A DNA stretch of 64,000 nt from 79-D21 sp964521575 (GTDB taxonomy: Bacteria; Synergistota; Synergistia; Synergistales; 79-D21), in the NCBI GenBank assembly GCA_964521575.1, contig CAZFSR010000001.1, positions 62,001-126,000 of the forward strand, given 5' to 3'. Of the stretch, positions 14,258 through 22,853 are shown one piece after another. Position numbers and translations under genes: made by a program. The notes under the pieces were generated by a model, which did no database searches, was not told the DNA's origin, and worked only from the letters and a program-made list of their open reading frames with translations. How positions within the stretch are numbered: position 1 is the first letter of the stretch; every line of letters begins with the position of its first letter.

Positions 14258-15181
14258 TCAATCCGCGGTTTGCGCCCCGACGAGCCTCCTCACCGGATCG
14301 ATCCCGAAATTGCAGATCATGAGCCCAAGCAGGATGATCGCGCTTCCCAGCCATTGGCTCGCCGAGAGACGTTCGCCCAGGACGGCCATCGCCAGGAAAA
14401 GACCGGCGACGGGCGTGACCAGGGAAAACGGGGCGACCTTCCCCGCAGGATATTTTGACAGCAGAGAGCTCCACCGGGAAGAGCCGAAAATCGTTCCGCA
14501 GTAGGCAAGGTAGCAGAGCGAGACCAGGGCGACCAGCCTGAAATTGGCGATCGCGGCGACCATGGCGCCGGAAGTGCCCATCAGAAGCCCCAGCGCGAGA
14601 AGGGGCAAGGGGGGAACCAGGCTGGACCAGGCCACCATGCTCAGCATGTCCAGCTTTTGCCCCCTGGCGGCGGTACGGTGAGCCGCGGCCCGGACGACGA
14701 TGTTCGAGATGCCCCAGAAGGCTGCGGCCATGAGGGTCAGCACCAGCGGGAAAAGCGGGATCGAGGAGGTCGAGGTCTTGCCGAGCCCCCCGATGAAGTA
14801 AAGCCCGACCGCCGCAACAAGGAAGCCCGCCATTTGCCGCCCCTTGATGGGCTCCTTCAGGATCGCCGCGGCGAAGAGGGCGGTGAAGAAGGCCTGCGCC
14901 TGGAGGACGATCGAGGCCAGCCCGGCGGGCATGCCGATCGCCATGGCGTAAAAGAGGCAGGCGAACTGCCCGAAACCGATGGTCAGGCCGTAGGCGATGG
15001 TGTAGCGCCATTCGACAGCCGGCTTCCGGATGAAGAAGACCGCGGGCAGGGCGGTGAAGGCATAGCGGAGGGCCGCCAGCAGCATGGGCGGCATGCCGTC
15101 CAGGCCCAGCTTGATCGCCACGAAGTTGCCTCCCCAGATCGTCGTCACGAGTACCGCGAGCAGCGCATCTTTCCTGTTCAT
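14258..15181 (-). CDS. eamA: EamA-type drug/metabolite transporter, probable amino-acid exporter
   Basis: A 307-residue inner-membrane protein with ten predicted spans in two EamA repeats. It closely follows E. coli EamA (an exporter of O-acetylserine and cysteine) through the first half, for example GLTIGFGQFA and GMPAGLASIVLQAQAFF, and again at VAPFSLVTPVAGL. Substrate assignment beyond a small amino acid or metabolite is inference. The start ATG overlaps the stop of the upstream activase gene (ATGA), so it belongs to the glycyl-radical operon and may export the product or a toxic intermediate of that pathway. Confidence 0.82.
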   Translation of the reverse strand: MNRKDALLAVLVTTIWGGNFVAIKLGLDGMPPMLLAALRYAFTALPAVFFIRKPAVEWRYTIAYGLTIGFGQFACLFYAMAIGMPAGLASIVLQAQAFFTALFAAAILKEPIKGRQMAGFLVAAVGLYFIGGLGKTSTSSIPLFPLVLTLMAAAFWGISNIVVRAAAHRTAARGQKLDMLSMVAWSSLVPPLPLLALGLLMGTSGAMVAAIANFRLVALVSLCYLAYCGTIFGSSRWSSLLSKYPAGKVAPFSLVTPVAGLFLAMAVLGERLSASQWLGSAIILLGLMICNFGIDPVRRLVGAQTAD

Positions 15182-16176
15182 TCAAAGGCCTCCCTGTCTA
15201 TGCTGCGCCCTGGCGTCGCCTGGTCCGTCACGGGGGTGCCGTTGATCTTCACGGCAATCCCGGGCGCCATCGACCTGAAGAAACGGGCCTTCGCCAGCAT
15301 GAACTCGCGGTCCGGCGTCCGGATCTCCTCCAGCGGGTAGTCCCAACCCAGGTTGCGGTAGGTTTCGAGCCCCAGCCGGTGGTAGGCCAGGAACTCCACT
15401 TCCTTGAGTTTATTGAGTCCCTTCGCGAACGCCGCGCTGGCGGAGAGGGCCTCTTCCGAGTCGTTGATCCCCGGGATGAGGGGTGTCCGGATGACCAGGT
15501 CGAAACGGTAGGGAGAGGCATCGGCCTTGCGGATGTTTTCCAGGATGAGCCGGTTATCGACGCCGGTCAGCTTCCTGTGCTGCACCGGGTCGGGGTGCTT
15601 CAGGTCGGTGTGGACCAGGTTGAGAAGGGGAAGCAGGCTCTCGATCTTCTCCCAGGGCCCGAAGAAGCTGGTCTCCACGGCCCTGTGGATGCCCCGGTCC
15701 CGGCATTCCAGCAGGATTTGCTTCACGAAATCCGCCTGCTCGAGGGGCTCTCCCCCGCTGATTGTGACTCCCCCGCCCGAGTGGAAGTAGAAGATCTCGT
15801 CCTTGGCGATCTCGCGGACCACCTCGGCCACGCTCATCAGGGACCCGTAGGCCTTCATGGCCCGGGAAGGGCACCGCCTGGCGCACTCGAAGCAGGCGCT
15901 GCACTTTTGGGGGTCCGTGACGATCCTCGTGCCGTCTTCCGAGAAGGAGAGAGCCTTCCTGGGGCACACGTCGATGCAGGTCCCGCAGAGGGTGCAGCGG
16001 TCCCGGGCGTATCCTTTCTGGGGCAGGGCCGACTGGGATTCGGGGGTGGAGCACCACAGGCACCTCAGGGGGCAGCCTTTCAGGAAAACCACGGTTCTCA
16101 GGCCAGTGCCGTCATGGATGGAGGTTTTCTCGATCCGGAGCACGCTGCCGAACAGGGGGGCTTCCAGGGGTTTCAT
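15178..16176 (-). CDS. Glycyl-radical-enzyme activating enzyme 1 (radical SAM)
   Basis: A 332-residue radical-SAM activase that makes the glycyl radical on a partner enzyme by using AdoMet and a [4Fe-4S] cluster. The cluster motif is CPLRCLWC near residue 45. A ferredoxin-like insert with two full sets (CTLCGTCIDVCP and CSACFECARRCP) carries auxiliary clusters. The AdoMet-binding TISGGEPLEQ is present. ATG 16176 is preferred over a TTG eight codons upstream. It lies downstream of two glycyl-radical enzyme genes and overlaps eamA by 4 bases. Which of the two enzymes it activates cannot be seen; proximity favours the enzyme at 16253-18658. Confidence 0.9.
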   Translation of the reverse strand: MKPLEAPLFGSVLRIEKTSIHDGTGLRTVVFLKGCPLRCLWCSTPESQSALPQKGYARDRCTLCGTCIDVCPRKALSFSEDGTRIVTDPQKCSACFECARRCPSRAMKAYGSLMSVAEVVREIAKDEIFYFHSGGGVTISGGEPLEQADFVKQILLECRDRGIHRAVETSFFGPWEKIESLLPLLNLVHTDLKHPDPVQHRKLTGVDNRLILENIRKADASPYRFDLVIRTPLIPGINDSEEALSASAAFAKGLNKLKEVEFLAYHRLGLETYRNLGWDYPLEEIRTPDREFMLAKARFFRSMAPGIAVKINGTPVTDQATPGRSIDREAFE

Positions 16177-16252
16177 GTCTGGCGTCAAGTCCTTTCGCAA
16201 GTCTTCGAAACGCGGGGGCGGGTTTTGAACAACCCGCCCCCGTTGTTCGCCT

Positions 16253-18658
16253 TCAGCAGGAAACCGCGGAAGTGGCCTCCGTCTGGACGGTCCGGGCGAT
16301 GATCTCGTCCTGGACGTCCTTGCCCAGCTCCACGAAGTAGGCGGTGTAGCCTGCCACCCGCACGAGCAGGCCCTTGTACTCCTCCGGGTGTTTCTGGGCG
16401 TCGATCAGCTTGGCCTGGTCCACGACGTTGAACTGCACGTGGTAGACTCCCAGGCTGCAAAGGCTCTTCAGCAGGGCCATGAGCTGGGTGATGCCGTTGT
16501 CGGTGTTCAGCATCTCGGGTGCGATCTTCATGTTGAGCAGGGTACCCTGCACGAAACGGTCGTGGGGGATGTTCGCCACGGACTTCAGCACCGCGCCGGG
16601 GCCGTTGAAGTCCGTCCCGCCGTTCGGGCTGACCCCGTCGGCCAGGGGCTTCCAGGCGCGGCGCCCGGAGGGGAGGGCTCCCACTTCCACCCCGAAGGGG
16701 GTGTTGCCGGAAACGGGCAGGATGCCCGGCGTCATGGTGCCGAACTTGCTCCTGTAGCTCTCGATCTCGTCGGCGATGTAGGTGAAGAGGTCGGCGGCGA
16801 GGTCGTCGGCCCTCGGGTCGTCGTTGCCGTACTTGGGAGCCTCGGAACAGAGCTTCAAAACGTCCTCGTAGCCCACGAAGTCGGCATCCAGGGCCTCCAG
16901 CAGCCGGGCCATCGTCAGCTGCCTCGTCCCGTAGACCAGGTACCGGATGGCTGCCGCGCTGTTGATGAGGTCGGCGACACCGATGCAGATGATGCCGTTG
17001 CCCGTGTTGTACTTGGCTCCTCCCCAGGCGTAGTCCTTCGCGTTCGTGATGCACTCCTCGAAGCTGAGGGAAAGGGCCGGGACCGGGCGGTTCATGCAGA
17101 TCTCGTCGATGATGTGGCTGGCCTTCACGACGACCTTGATGACGTAGTGCAGCTGCTCCTTCAGGGCCTTCTCGAAGTCGGCCCATGTCTTGAAGTCGAG
17201 GGGATTGCCGGTGCGGGCCCCGGCCTGCGCCCCGGTCTTGCGGCACTTGCCGTCCAGCAGGACGTATTCCACCACGCTGCCCAGGTTGATGTCGGCCAGG
17301 GCGGAATAGGCGCGAAGCTTCCCGGCCAGGTTGGTCTCCACGCAGCCGCCCGGGTTCCAGTTCAGGGCCTCGCGAAGGGGGATGCCCTTGTTCATCAGCA
17401 TCCGGATGCCGACCTCGTCGTTGTGGAAGGCCGGGAAACCGGTGCCGAGCCGGATGAGCTCCACGATCTTCCTCAGGAAGGAGTTCGGGTTCTTCGCCAT
17501 GTTGTACCGGACCGAGAGGGAGGGCTGGTACAGCTGGGTGTCCATGGTGGCCTGCAGGATCATGTAGGAAAGGTCGTTGACCGCGTCGCGTCCCTGGGAG
17601 TCCACGCCCCCGGCGCAGAGGTTCTGGAACATCGGGTATCCTGACGCGTACTCGGCGGACTTGGCGTCCTGGAAGAGGCACTGCTCGGAGAACTTGACCC
17701 ACAGGCAGTCCAGCAGTTCCTGGGCCTGGTCGGGCGTGATGCGCCCCTCCTCCAGGTCGGCCTTGTAGAAGGGGTACATGTACTGGTCCATGCGCCCGGG
17801 GTTGTAGGCCGCGGCGTTCTGCTCCATGAAGATGCAGACCTGGTAGAAGTAGAAGGACTGCAGGGCTTCATGGAAAGTGCGGGCGGGTTTTTCGGGCACG
17901 TTCCGGCAGATTTCGGCGATCTTGGCCAGTTCGGCCTTCCGGGCGGGGTCGGCTTCCGAAGCCGCCAGGCGCTCCGCCTCGTCGGCGTAGCGGTTGGCCA
18001 GGGTGACGAGCCCCTCGGCGACGATCAGCAGGGAATCGAGGTAGATCTCCTTCTCGTATTCGCCGGGGCGGGTGGCGTCGAGCTTCGCCTTCTCTTCCAG
18101 GATCTTCGCGACGATCCCTTCCACCCCGTTGGTGATGAACCACTCGTAGCCGGCGGTCACCTCGCCCCAGCCCCTGACGGCCTTCTTGTCGATGTACAGG
18201 GCGCCGTTGTCCCGCAGGGCGGCCACGTCGGAGGGAATCCGCGCCAGCCATTCCTCGTAGCTGGAACGGCCCTTCCAGTAGGGACGGATCAGTTCCTCGA
18301 AGGTCTTCCGGTCCTCGGGCAGGAGGTGGAACTTGTCGTAGGCGCGGGTGTTGATGGTGTCCAGTTCCCGGTCCAGGACCGACCAGCAGACGTCGGCGGA
18401 GAGGATGCCGCCGCGAATCTTGCTTCCGGAGTTGCCCACGATGAGCTCGTGGTCCCAGATCTTGACCGTTTTCTCCCTGCACTGCTTCAGGAAGGCCTTG
18501 GCCTTTCGCAGGACGAGGGGCTCTCCCTGCGTTTCCAGGAAGCTCTCAGTGAGGATCTTCGCGTCCTCGAGGTCGATCTCGGGGTACGTCGTGAGCAGCT
18601 TTTCCTTCAGTTTCTCGATGCGGTCCGCGTACTTCGGGCTGATTTCGCTCTTCGTCAT
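16253..18658 (-). CDS. Glycyl-radical enzyme 1 (PFL family, unknown substrate)
   Basis: An 801-residue enzyme of the pyruvate-formate-lyase superfamily. The thiyl-radical cysteine is C439 with E441 in GGCVETN, the Cys-x-Glu arrangement of the dehydratase/lyase/decarboxylase clade; PFL itself has two adjacent cysteines. The glycyl radical would sit on Gly770 in RVAGYTAYF. ATG 18658 follows GGAGG by eight bases. It starts 24 bases after the stop of glycyl-radical enzyme 2 and is followed by an activase. The sequence around C439 (ALNWNPGGCVETN) does not let me name a characterised subfamily; hydroxyproline dehydratase, arylacetate decarboxylase and sulfolyase relatives remain possible. Confidence 0.85.
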   Translation of the reverse strand: MTKSEISPKYADRIEKLKEKLLTTYPEIDLEDAKILTESFLETQGEPLVLRKAKAFLKQCREKTVKIWDHELIVGNSGSKIRGGILSADVCWSVLDRELDTINTRAYDKFHLLPEDRKTFEELIRPYWKGRSSYEEWLARIPSDVAALRDNGALYIDKKAVRGWGEVTAGYEWFITNGVEGIVAKILEEKAKLDATRPGEYEKEIYLDSLLIVAEGLVTLANRYADEAERLAASEADPARKAELAKIAEICRNVPEKPARTFHEALQSFYFYQVCIFMEQNAAAYNPGRMDQYMYPFYKADLEEGRITPDQAQELLDCLWVKFSEQCLFQDAKSAEYASGYPMFQNLCAGGVDSQGRDAVNDLSYMILQATMDTQLYQPSLSVRYNMAKNPNSFLRKIVELIRLGTGFPAFHNDEVGIRMLMNKGIPLREALNWNPGGCVETNLAGKLRAYSALADINLGSVVEYVLLDGKCRKTGAQAGARTGNPLDFKTWADFEKALKEQLHYVIKVVVKASHIIDEICMNRPVPALSLSFEECITNAKDYAWGGAKYNTGNGIICIGVADLINSAAAIRYLVYGTRQLTMARLLEALDADFVGYEDVLKLCSEAPKYGNDDPRADDLAADLFTYIADEIESYRSKFGTMTPGILPVSGNTPFGVEVGALPSGRRAWKPLADGVSPNGGTDFNGPGAVLKSVANIPHDRFVQGTLLNMKIAPEMLNTDNGITQLMALLKSLCSLGVYHVQFNVVDQAKLIDAQKHPEEYKGLLVRVAGYTAYFVELGKDVQDEIIARTVQTEATSAVSC

Positions 18659-18682
18659 TTCTTCCACCTCCAGGGCTTTGCC

Positions 18683-21073
18683 CTAGTTCAGTTCTTCGTA
18701 CTCGGTACGGGCGATGATCTCGTTCTGGGTGTTGCGGTTCAGTTCCGTGAAGTAGGCGCTGTACCCCGCCACCCGAACGATGAGGTCCCGGTAGGCGGAA
18801 GGGTTTTCCTGGGCCTTGCGGAGCTGCTTCGTGGAGACCATGTTGAACTGGATGTGGTGGCCTCCCAGGTCGCAATAGGTGCGGATGTAGTCCTCGAACC
18901 GGCCGATGGCGCCTTCCGTGTTCAGCAGGCTCGGGGAGAATTTCTGGTTGAAGAGGACCCCCTGCAGGGCTTCCAGGTGGTCGATCTTCGTCATGGAGCG
19001 CACGGCCGCCGTGGGGCCGTTGCGGTCCCTGCCGCCCACCGGCGAGGCGCCGTCGGAGAAGGCGATGCCCGCATGCCGGCCGTCCGGGGTGGCCCCGGTG
19101 ACCTCCCCGAAGTAGACGTGGGTCGACACCGAGTGAAGTTCCGGGATGTAGAACCCGCCCCTCATGCAGGGGTACCGGGTCACTTCCCGGCAGAAGACGT
19201 GGGAGGCGTGCCGGGCGATCAGGTCGACGCTGTCGTCGTCGTTGCCGAACTTGGGGGCCTTCTCGCAGCGCTTGCGGAGGTCCTCCGCCCCTTCGAAGTC
19301 GTTCTCCAGGGCTTTGAGCAGCTCCGCCGGGGCGACGGACTTCTCGTCGAAGCAGAGCTTCTTCACGGCCGCCAGCCCGTCCGCGACGGAGGCGAGGCCC
19401 ACCCCGAAGATGCCGGAGAAGTTGTAGCGGGTGCCCCCCTCCTGCCGCGTCATGCCGCGCTCGATGCAGTCGTCGAGCAGGCAGGACATGAACGGCTCCG
19501 GGGCGTGGACCGCGTGCGCCCCGTCGATCAGGTCGTAGGCGTCCACGATGAGCTTCGTGAAGTGGGCGACCTGCACCTCGTAGGCCTTCACCAGGTCATC
19601 GAAGGAGGCGAAATCCTCGAGCCTGCCGGTTTTCGGCCCGGCCTGGCGTCCCGTTTCGGGGTCCACGCCGTCGTTCATGGCGAGAAGCAGGCACTTGGGG
19701 AAGTTGACGTACCCCGAGTGGGCCCTGGAATCGGTCATCCCCTCGATGTCGGTCTCCACGCAGTTGGTGCAGTAGTTGCGGGCCTCCTCGAGGGTGGCGC
19801 CGCGGATGAGGTGCTTCGGGATGATGCAGTTGTCGTTCATGACGGCGGGGTACCCCAGGCCTTCCCGGATGGTCTCGCAGACCTTCTGCAGCAATTCGGG
19901 GTCGATCTTGTTGTGGTAGCGGAACCCGATGGAAGGCTGCGGGACCCTGGCCGTGAGGGCGGCGTCGAGGATCAGCCTGGACAGTTCGTTGGAGGCGTCT
20001 TCCCCGCGGGGCCCCTGGCCGCCGATCGTGATGTTCTGGAACAGCGGGAACCCGGCGAAGGTCCGGGTCGTGACCGAGTCCATCAGCTTGATGATGGCCG
20101 TGCACTTGATCCAGATGCAGGACAGGAGCTCGACGGCCTGTTCGTCGGTGAGGCGCCCCTCGGCCTTGTCCTTCCTGTAGAAGGGGTAAAGGGTCTGGTC
20201 CAGCCTGCCCAGCAGGATGGCGTGGGGGTCGGACTCGATGTGGAGCACGGTGTAAACCAGCCAGATGGACTGGAGGGCTTCCCTGAAAGTCTCGGCGGGG
20301 AATTCCGGAACCTTCCGCAGGGTCGCGGCGATCTCCAGCAGCTCGGCCTTCCTGTCGGCGTCGCCCGTTTCGGCGGCCTTCTTCTCCGCGAGGTCGGCGT
20401 ACCGGTGGGCGAAGGCGATGACCGCCTCCAGGGCGATCTTCCCGGCCTTCCAGAAGGTGACCTTCTTCGTGCCGTCGATGCCTCTGGGGGTGAAGCCGGC
20501 GAGCCTGGCGTCGATCTCGTTGAGCAGGCCCCGGAGCCCCGTCCGGACGAGCTTGCCGTAGTTGATGGAGATGTTGCCCTGGGCCGTGCCCTGCCCGCCC
20601 ACGGTGATCATGCCGTCGGCGATGGCCGCCTTGGCCTCGTCGGAGATCAGGCGGTTCACCACCGCGTCGAGCGAACAGTCCTGCCATTTGGCCAGGCAAT
20701 CCTTCAGGATTTCCTTGTTCTCGTCCGTCATGCCGACAGCGTCGGCCGGGCGGTTCGCGAAATTGTCGATGTCGGCCAGGATCCAGCGGGCGCCCAGCTC
20801 GGGGCAGACGATCGGGGACCGCGGCTGAGGGGAGGGGTGCCCGACGAAAAGCTCACCCTCATCGATGAAAAGGGTCATTTCCTCGAGGACCTTCTTCAGC
20901 GCATAGGCCCTCTGCAGCACGGGCGGCTCGGCGGCATGCTCCCCGTAAGCCTTCGTCACCAGCAGGGCCCTCTCGGGGAGGAGCTCGGCGGGCTGGCCGA
21001 GGATCATCCGGTCCTTCATCCCGTTTATGCGGCAGGCGATCTTTTCCCTCTCTGCCTTTCTTTCCTGGTTCAT
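18683..21073 (-). CDS. Glycyl-radical enzyme 2 (PFL family, HypD-like features)
   Basis: A 796-residue enzyme of the same superfamily, clearly divergent from its neighbour. The active-site stretch is NYCTNCVETD with C438 and E440; Asn replaces the usual Gly before the Cys. The glycyl-radical loop is RVAGYSAYF with Gly770. The stretch after the cysteine (GYVNFPK, then DPETGRQAGPKTG) resembles the 4-hydroxyproline dehydratase (HypD) group, whose known product, pyrroline-5-carboxylate, is reduced by ProC; a proC gene lies 16 kb away. This assignment is tentative. Its ATG overlaps the stop of activase 2 (ATGA), showing translational coupling. Confidence 0.82.
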   Translation of the reverse strand: MNQERKAEREKIACRINGMKDRMILGQPAELLPERALLVTKAYGEHAAEPPVLQRAYALKKVLEEMTLFIDEGELFVGHPSPQPRSPIVCPELGARWILADIDNFANRPADAVGMTDENKEILKDCLAKWQDCSLDAVVNRLISDEAKAAIADGMITVGGQGTAQGNISINYGKLVRTGLRGLLNEIDARLAGFTPRGIDGTKKVTFWKAGKIALEAVIAFAHRYADLAEKKAAETGDADRKAELLEIAATLRKVPEFPAETFREALQSIWLVYTVLHIESDPHAILLGRLDQTLYPFYRKDKAEGRLTDEQAVELLSCIWIKCTAIIKLMDSVTTRTFAGFPLFQNITIGGQGPRGEDASNELSRLILDAALTARVPQPSIGFRYHNKIDPELLQKVCETIREGLGYPAVMNDNCIIPKHLIRGATLEEARNYCTNCVETDIEGMTDSRAHSGYVNFPKCLLLAMNDGVDPETGRQAGPKTGRLEDFASFDDLVKAYEVQVAHFTKLIVDAYDLIDGAHAVHAPEPFMSCLLDDCIERGMTRQEGGTRYNFSGIFGVGLASVADGLAAVKKLCFDEKSVAPAELLKALENDFEGAEDLRKRCEKAPKFGNDDDSVDLIARHASHVFCREVTRYPCMRGGFYIPELHSVSTHVYFGEVTGATPDGRHAGIAFSDGASPVGGRDRNGPTAAVRSMTKIDHLEALQGVLFNQKFSPSLLNTEGAIGRFEDYIRTYCDLGGHHIQFNMVSTKQLRKAQENPSAYRDLIVRVAGYSAYFTELNRNTQNEIIARTEYEELN

Positions 21074-21927
21074 GCCCTGTGCCCTCCCTGTCTCGTCACT
21101 TTTACCGGGTATTCCCGCAGGATGCTTTCCGCTCTTTCCATCTCTTCCCTTGCCGGCGGCTTCGTGTCCGGAAGGGGATATTCCCTTCCCAGGTCGTCGT
21201 AACGGCCCACTCCCATGCGGTGGTAGGCGAGGATTTCCAGTTCAACCCCGGGACGGTGCTCACCCAGGAAGGCCCCCAGGGCCCTCAGGTTTTCCTCGCC
21301 GTCGTTGCACCCCGGCACCAGGGGAATCCGGGCCAGGAGGGGCTTGCCGCTTGCCAAAAGAAGCCGTGCGTTGTCCAGGATGCCAGCATTGTCCAGCCCG
21401 GTCAGTTCCCGGTGAAGCCGCGAATCCATCGCCTTGAGGTCGAACTGGAAGAAGTCCAGCAGGTCCATGGCCTTCTCCAGGGTTTCCCTCCCGCAGAAAA
21501 GGCCGGTCTCGATGGCCGTGTGGATATGGCGCGACTTGCAGAGGGACAGGAACTCGAAGAGGAATTCCGGCTGCATGAGGGGCTCTCCCCCCGAAACCGT
21601 GACTCCCCCTCCGGAACGCCTCCAGAATGGCGCGTCCCGCACGACCTCCGCCAGCAGTTCCTCGGGGGAAACGTCCCTGCCGATCCGTTCGAGCGCTTCA
21701 CCGGGGCACGTTTCCGGATCCTCCCGGCAGGCAGGGCAGGAAAGGCAGCGTTCTTTCTTTCTTGCCGTCTCGGCGTAGGGCAGTTGGGATTCCGGGCTGC
21801 AGCACCAGAGACAGCGGGCGGGGCAGCCCTTGAAGAAGACGGTGGTCCGTATGCCGGGCCCGTCATGAATGGTGTAATGGGCTACCCTGAAAATCGTTCC
21901 GGTTAGGCTCGCGATTCTGGACTCCAT
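21070..21927 (-). CDS. Glycyl-radical-enzyme activating enzyme 2 (radical SAM, reduced auxiliary cluster)
   Basis: A 285-residue radical-SAM activase. The radical-SAM motif is CPARCLWC, followed by a short cysteine insert (CLSCPACREDPETCP) and TVSGGEPLMQ. Activase 1 has two complete ferredoxin sets; this one has only about four cysteines, so at most one auxiliary cluster. ATG 21927 follows AGGGGAG by six bases; the open frame farther upstream contains the promoter. First gene of the operon that runs to about 13412, and it overlaps glycyl-radical enzyme 2 by 4 bases, so it is probably that enzyme's activase. Confidence 0.88.
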   Translation of the reverse strand: MESRIASLTGTIFRVAHYTIHDGPGIRTTVFFKGCPARCLWCCSPESQLPYAETARKKERCLSCPACREDPETCPGEALERIGRDVSPEELLAEVVRDAPFWRRSGGGVTVSGGEPLMQPEFLFEFLSLCKSRHIHTAIETGLFCGRETLEKAMDLLDFFQFDLKAMDSRLHRELTGLDNAGILDNARLLLASGKPLLARIPLVPGCNDGEENLRALGAFLGEHRPGVELEILAYHRMGVGRYDDLGREYPLPDTKPPAREEMERAESILREYPVKVTRQGGHRA

Positions 21928-21982
21928 TTCCGGCTCCCCTTTTGTGGTAGTGCCAGAGGCAGGACCAAGGCTGACGTTTATA

Positions 21983-22030
21983 ATGATAACCTTTCCCGGA
22001 GTGCTGTCAAGGTATGCGTGACGGTATAAT
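21983..22030. promoter_or_regulatory. Divergent promoters of the glycyl-radical operon and GntR1
   Basis: On the minus strand a perfect TTGACA (22010-22005) and TATCAT (21988-21983) are 16 bases apart and drive the operon. On the plus strand a perfect TATAAT (22025-22030) lies 30 bases before the GntR1 ATG, without a clear -35 box. The shared 130-base gap is the natural place for GntR1 control. Confidence 0.6.
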
Positions 22031-22060
22031 TCGGGGAGCACCCGACCGGGAGGGGCATGG

Positions 22061-22834
22061 ATGGACCGCACGGAAGGCCGCGAAAAGGAAAGCAAGAAAA
22101 AAACCGCCCAGGACAAGCTCCTCGAACTGATCCGCGGGGGCGGGTACAACTCCGGGGACAGGCTCCCTTCCGAACGGGAGCTGGCCCAGAGGCTCACGGT
22201 CAGCCGGAACATCCTGCGGGAGGCCGTTGCCGCCCTGAACCTGATGGGTGTGGTCGAAATCCGCGAACGGCAGGGAACCTTTGTCAAAAACCTGCAGGAG
22301 GGAAACCTGCAGCAGGGAATCCAGAGCCTTCAGATCATGCCTTCCGACTTCATCCTTCTGCAGATGGAGGTGCGGCTCATCATCAGCGTCCCGGCGGCCG
22401 AACTGGCGGCCCTCAGACGGACGGAGGACGACCTGCGGAAACTCTGGAGCTGTTTCGAGGCCTTCTCCAGCTGCCCCTACGAAACCCCGGAGGACCTGGT
22501 CCAGAACGGGAAGTGGGAGGCCCTGCTGCACCACCTCGTGACGGAGGCCGCGCACAACCCCCTTCTCTCGCGGCTCAACGAGGGGATCGACCTGCTGGTC
22601 GAACGGAACAACGCCCTGATGCACCCGTACAACATCATGGAGGAAGGCTGGATCGAGCACATCACCGACCAGCACCGCAGGATCATCGAGGCCGTCGAGG
22701 GACGGAACCCCAGGGAAGCCGGTTCCGTCCTCCGCGAGCATCTCGTCGATGCCGTCACGCTTTTGCTCAAAAGGCATCCCGAGCTGAAATCCAACCTTCC
22801 GAACCCCTACTGGGAACTCCCGGCCAACCCCTGA
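22061..22834 (+). CDS. GntR family regulator 1 (FadR/FCD type)
   Basis: A 257-residue repressor. The N-terminal winged helix (about residues 15-80) shows RLPSERELAQRLTVSRN and the wing IRERQGTFVK. The C-terminal helical FCD domain (about 100-240) binds organic-acid-type ligands through metal-binding His and Asp residues; visible are the helix around EAAHNPLLSR and HITDQHRRIIEAVEGR. GGGAGGGG lies six bases before the ATG. It is divergent from the glycyl-radical operon and is its likely regulator. It converges on GntR2, with only 19 bases between the stops. Confidence 0.9.
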   Translation: MDRTEGREKESKKKTAQDKLLELIRGGGYNSGDRLPSERELAQRLTVSRNILREAVAALNLMGVVEIRERQGTFVKNLQEGNLQQGIQSLQIMPSDFILLQMEVRLIISVPAAELAALRRTEDDLRKLWSCFEAFSSCPYETPEDLVQNGKWEALLHHLVTEAAHNPLLSRLNEGIDLLVERNNALMHPYNIMEEGWIEHITDQHRRIIEAVEGRNPREAGSVLREHLVDAVTLLLKRHPELKSNLPNPYWELPANP

Positions 22835-22853
22835 AAGAGCCCGCGCGAACGCT

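Noticed and set aside
17870..21202. Open frame of 1110 codons on the plus strand
   Set aside because: It is antisense to both glycyl-radical enzymes, rich in Gly, Val and Asp repeats with no domain, and has no ribosome site. It is a by-product of GC-rich third positions.
15178..21927. Calling one of the glycyl-radical enzymes pyruvate formate-lyase
   Set aside because: PFL has two adjacent active-site cysteines; both enzymes here have Cys-Val-Glu instead.
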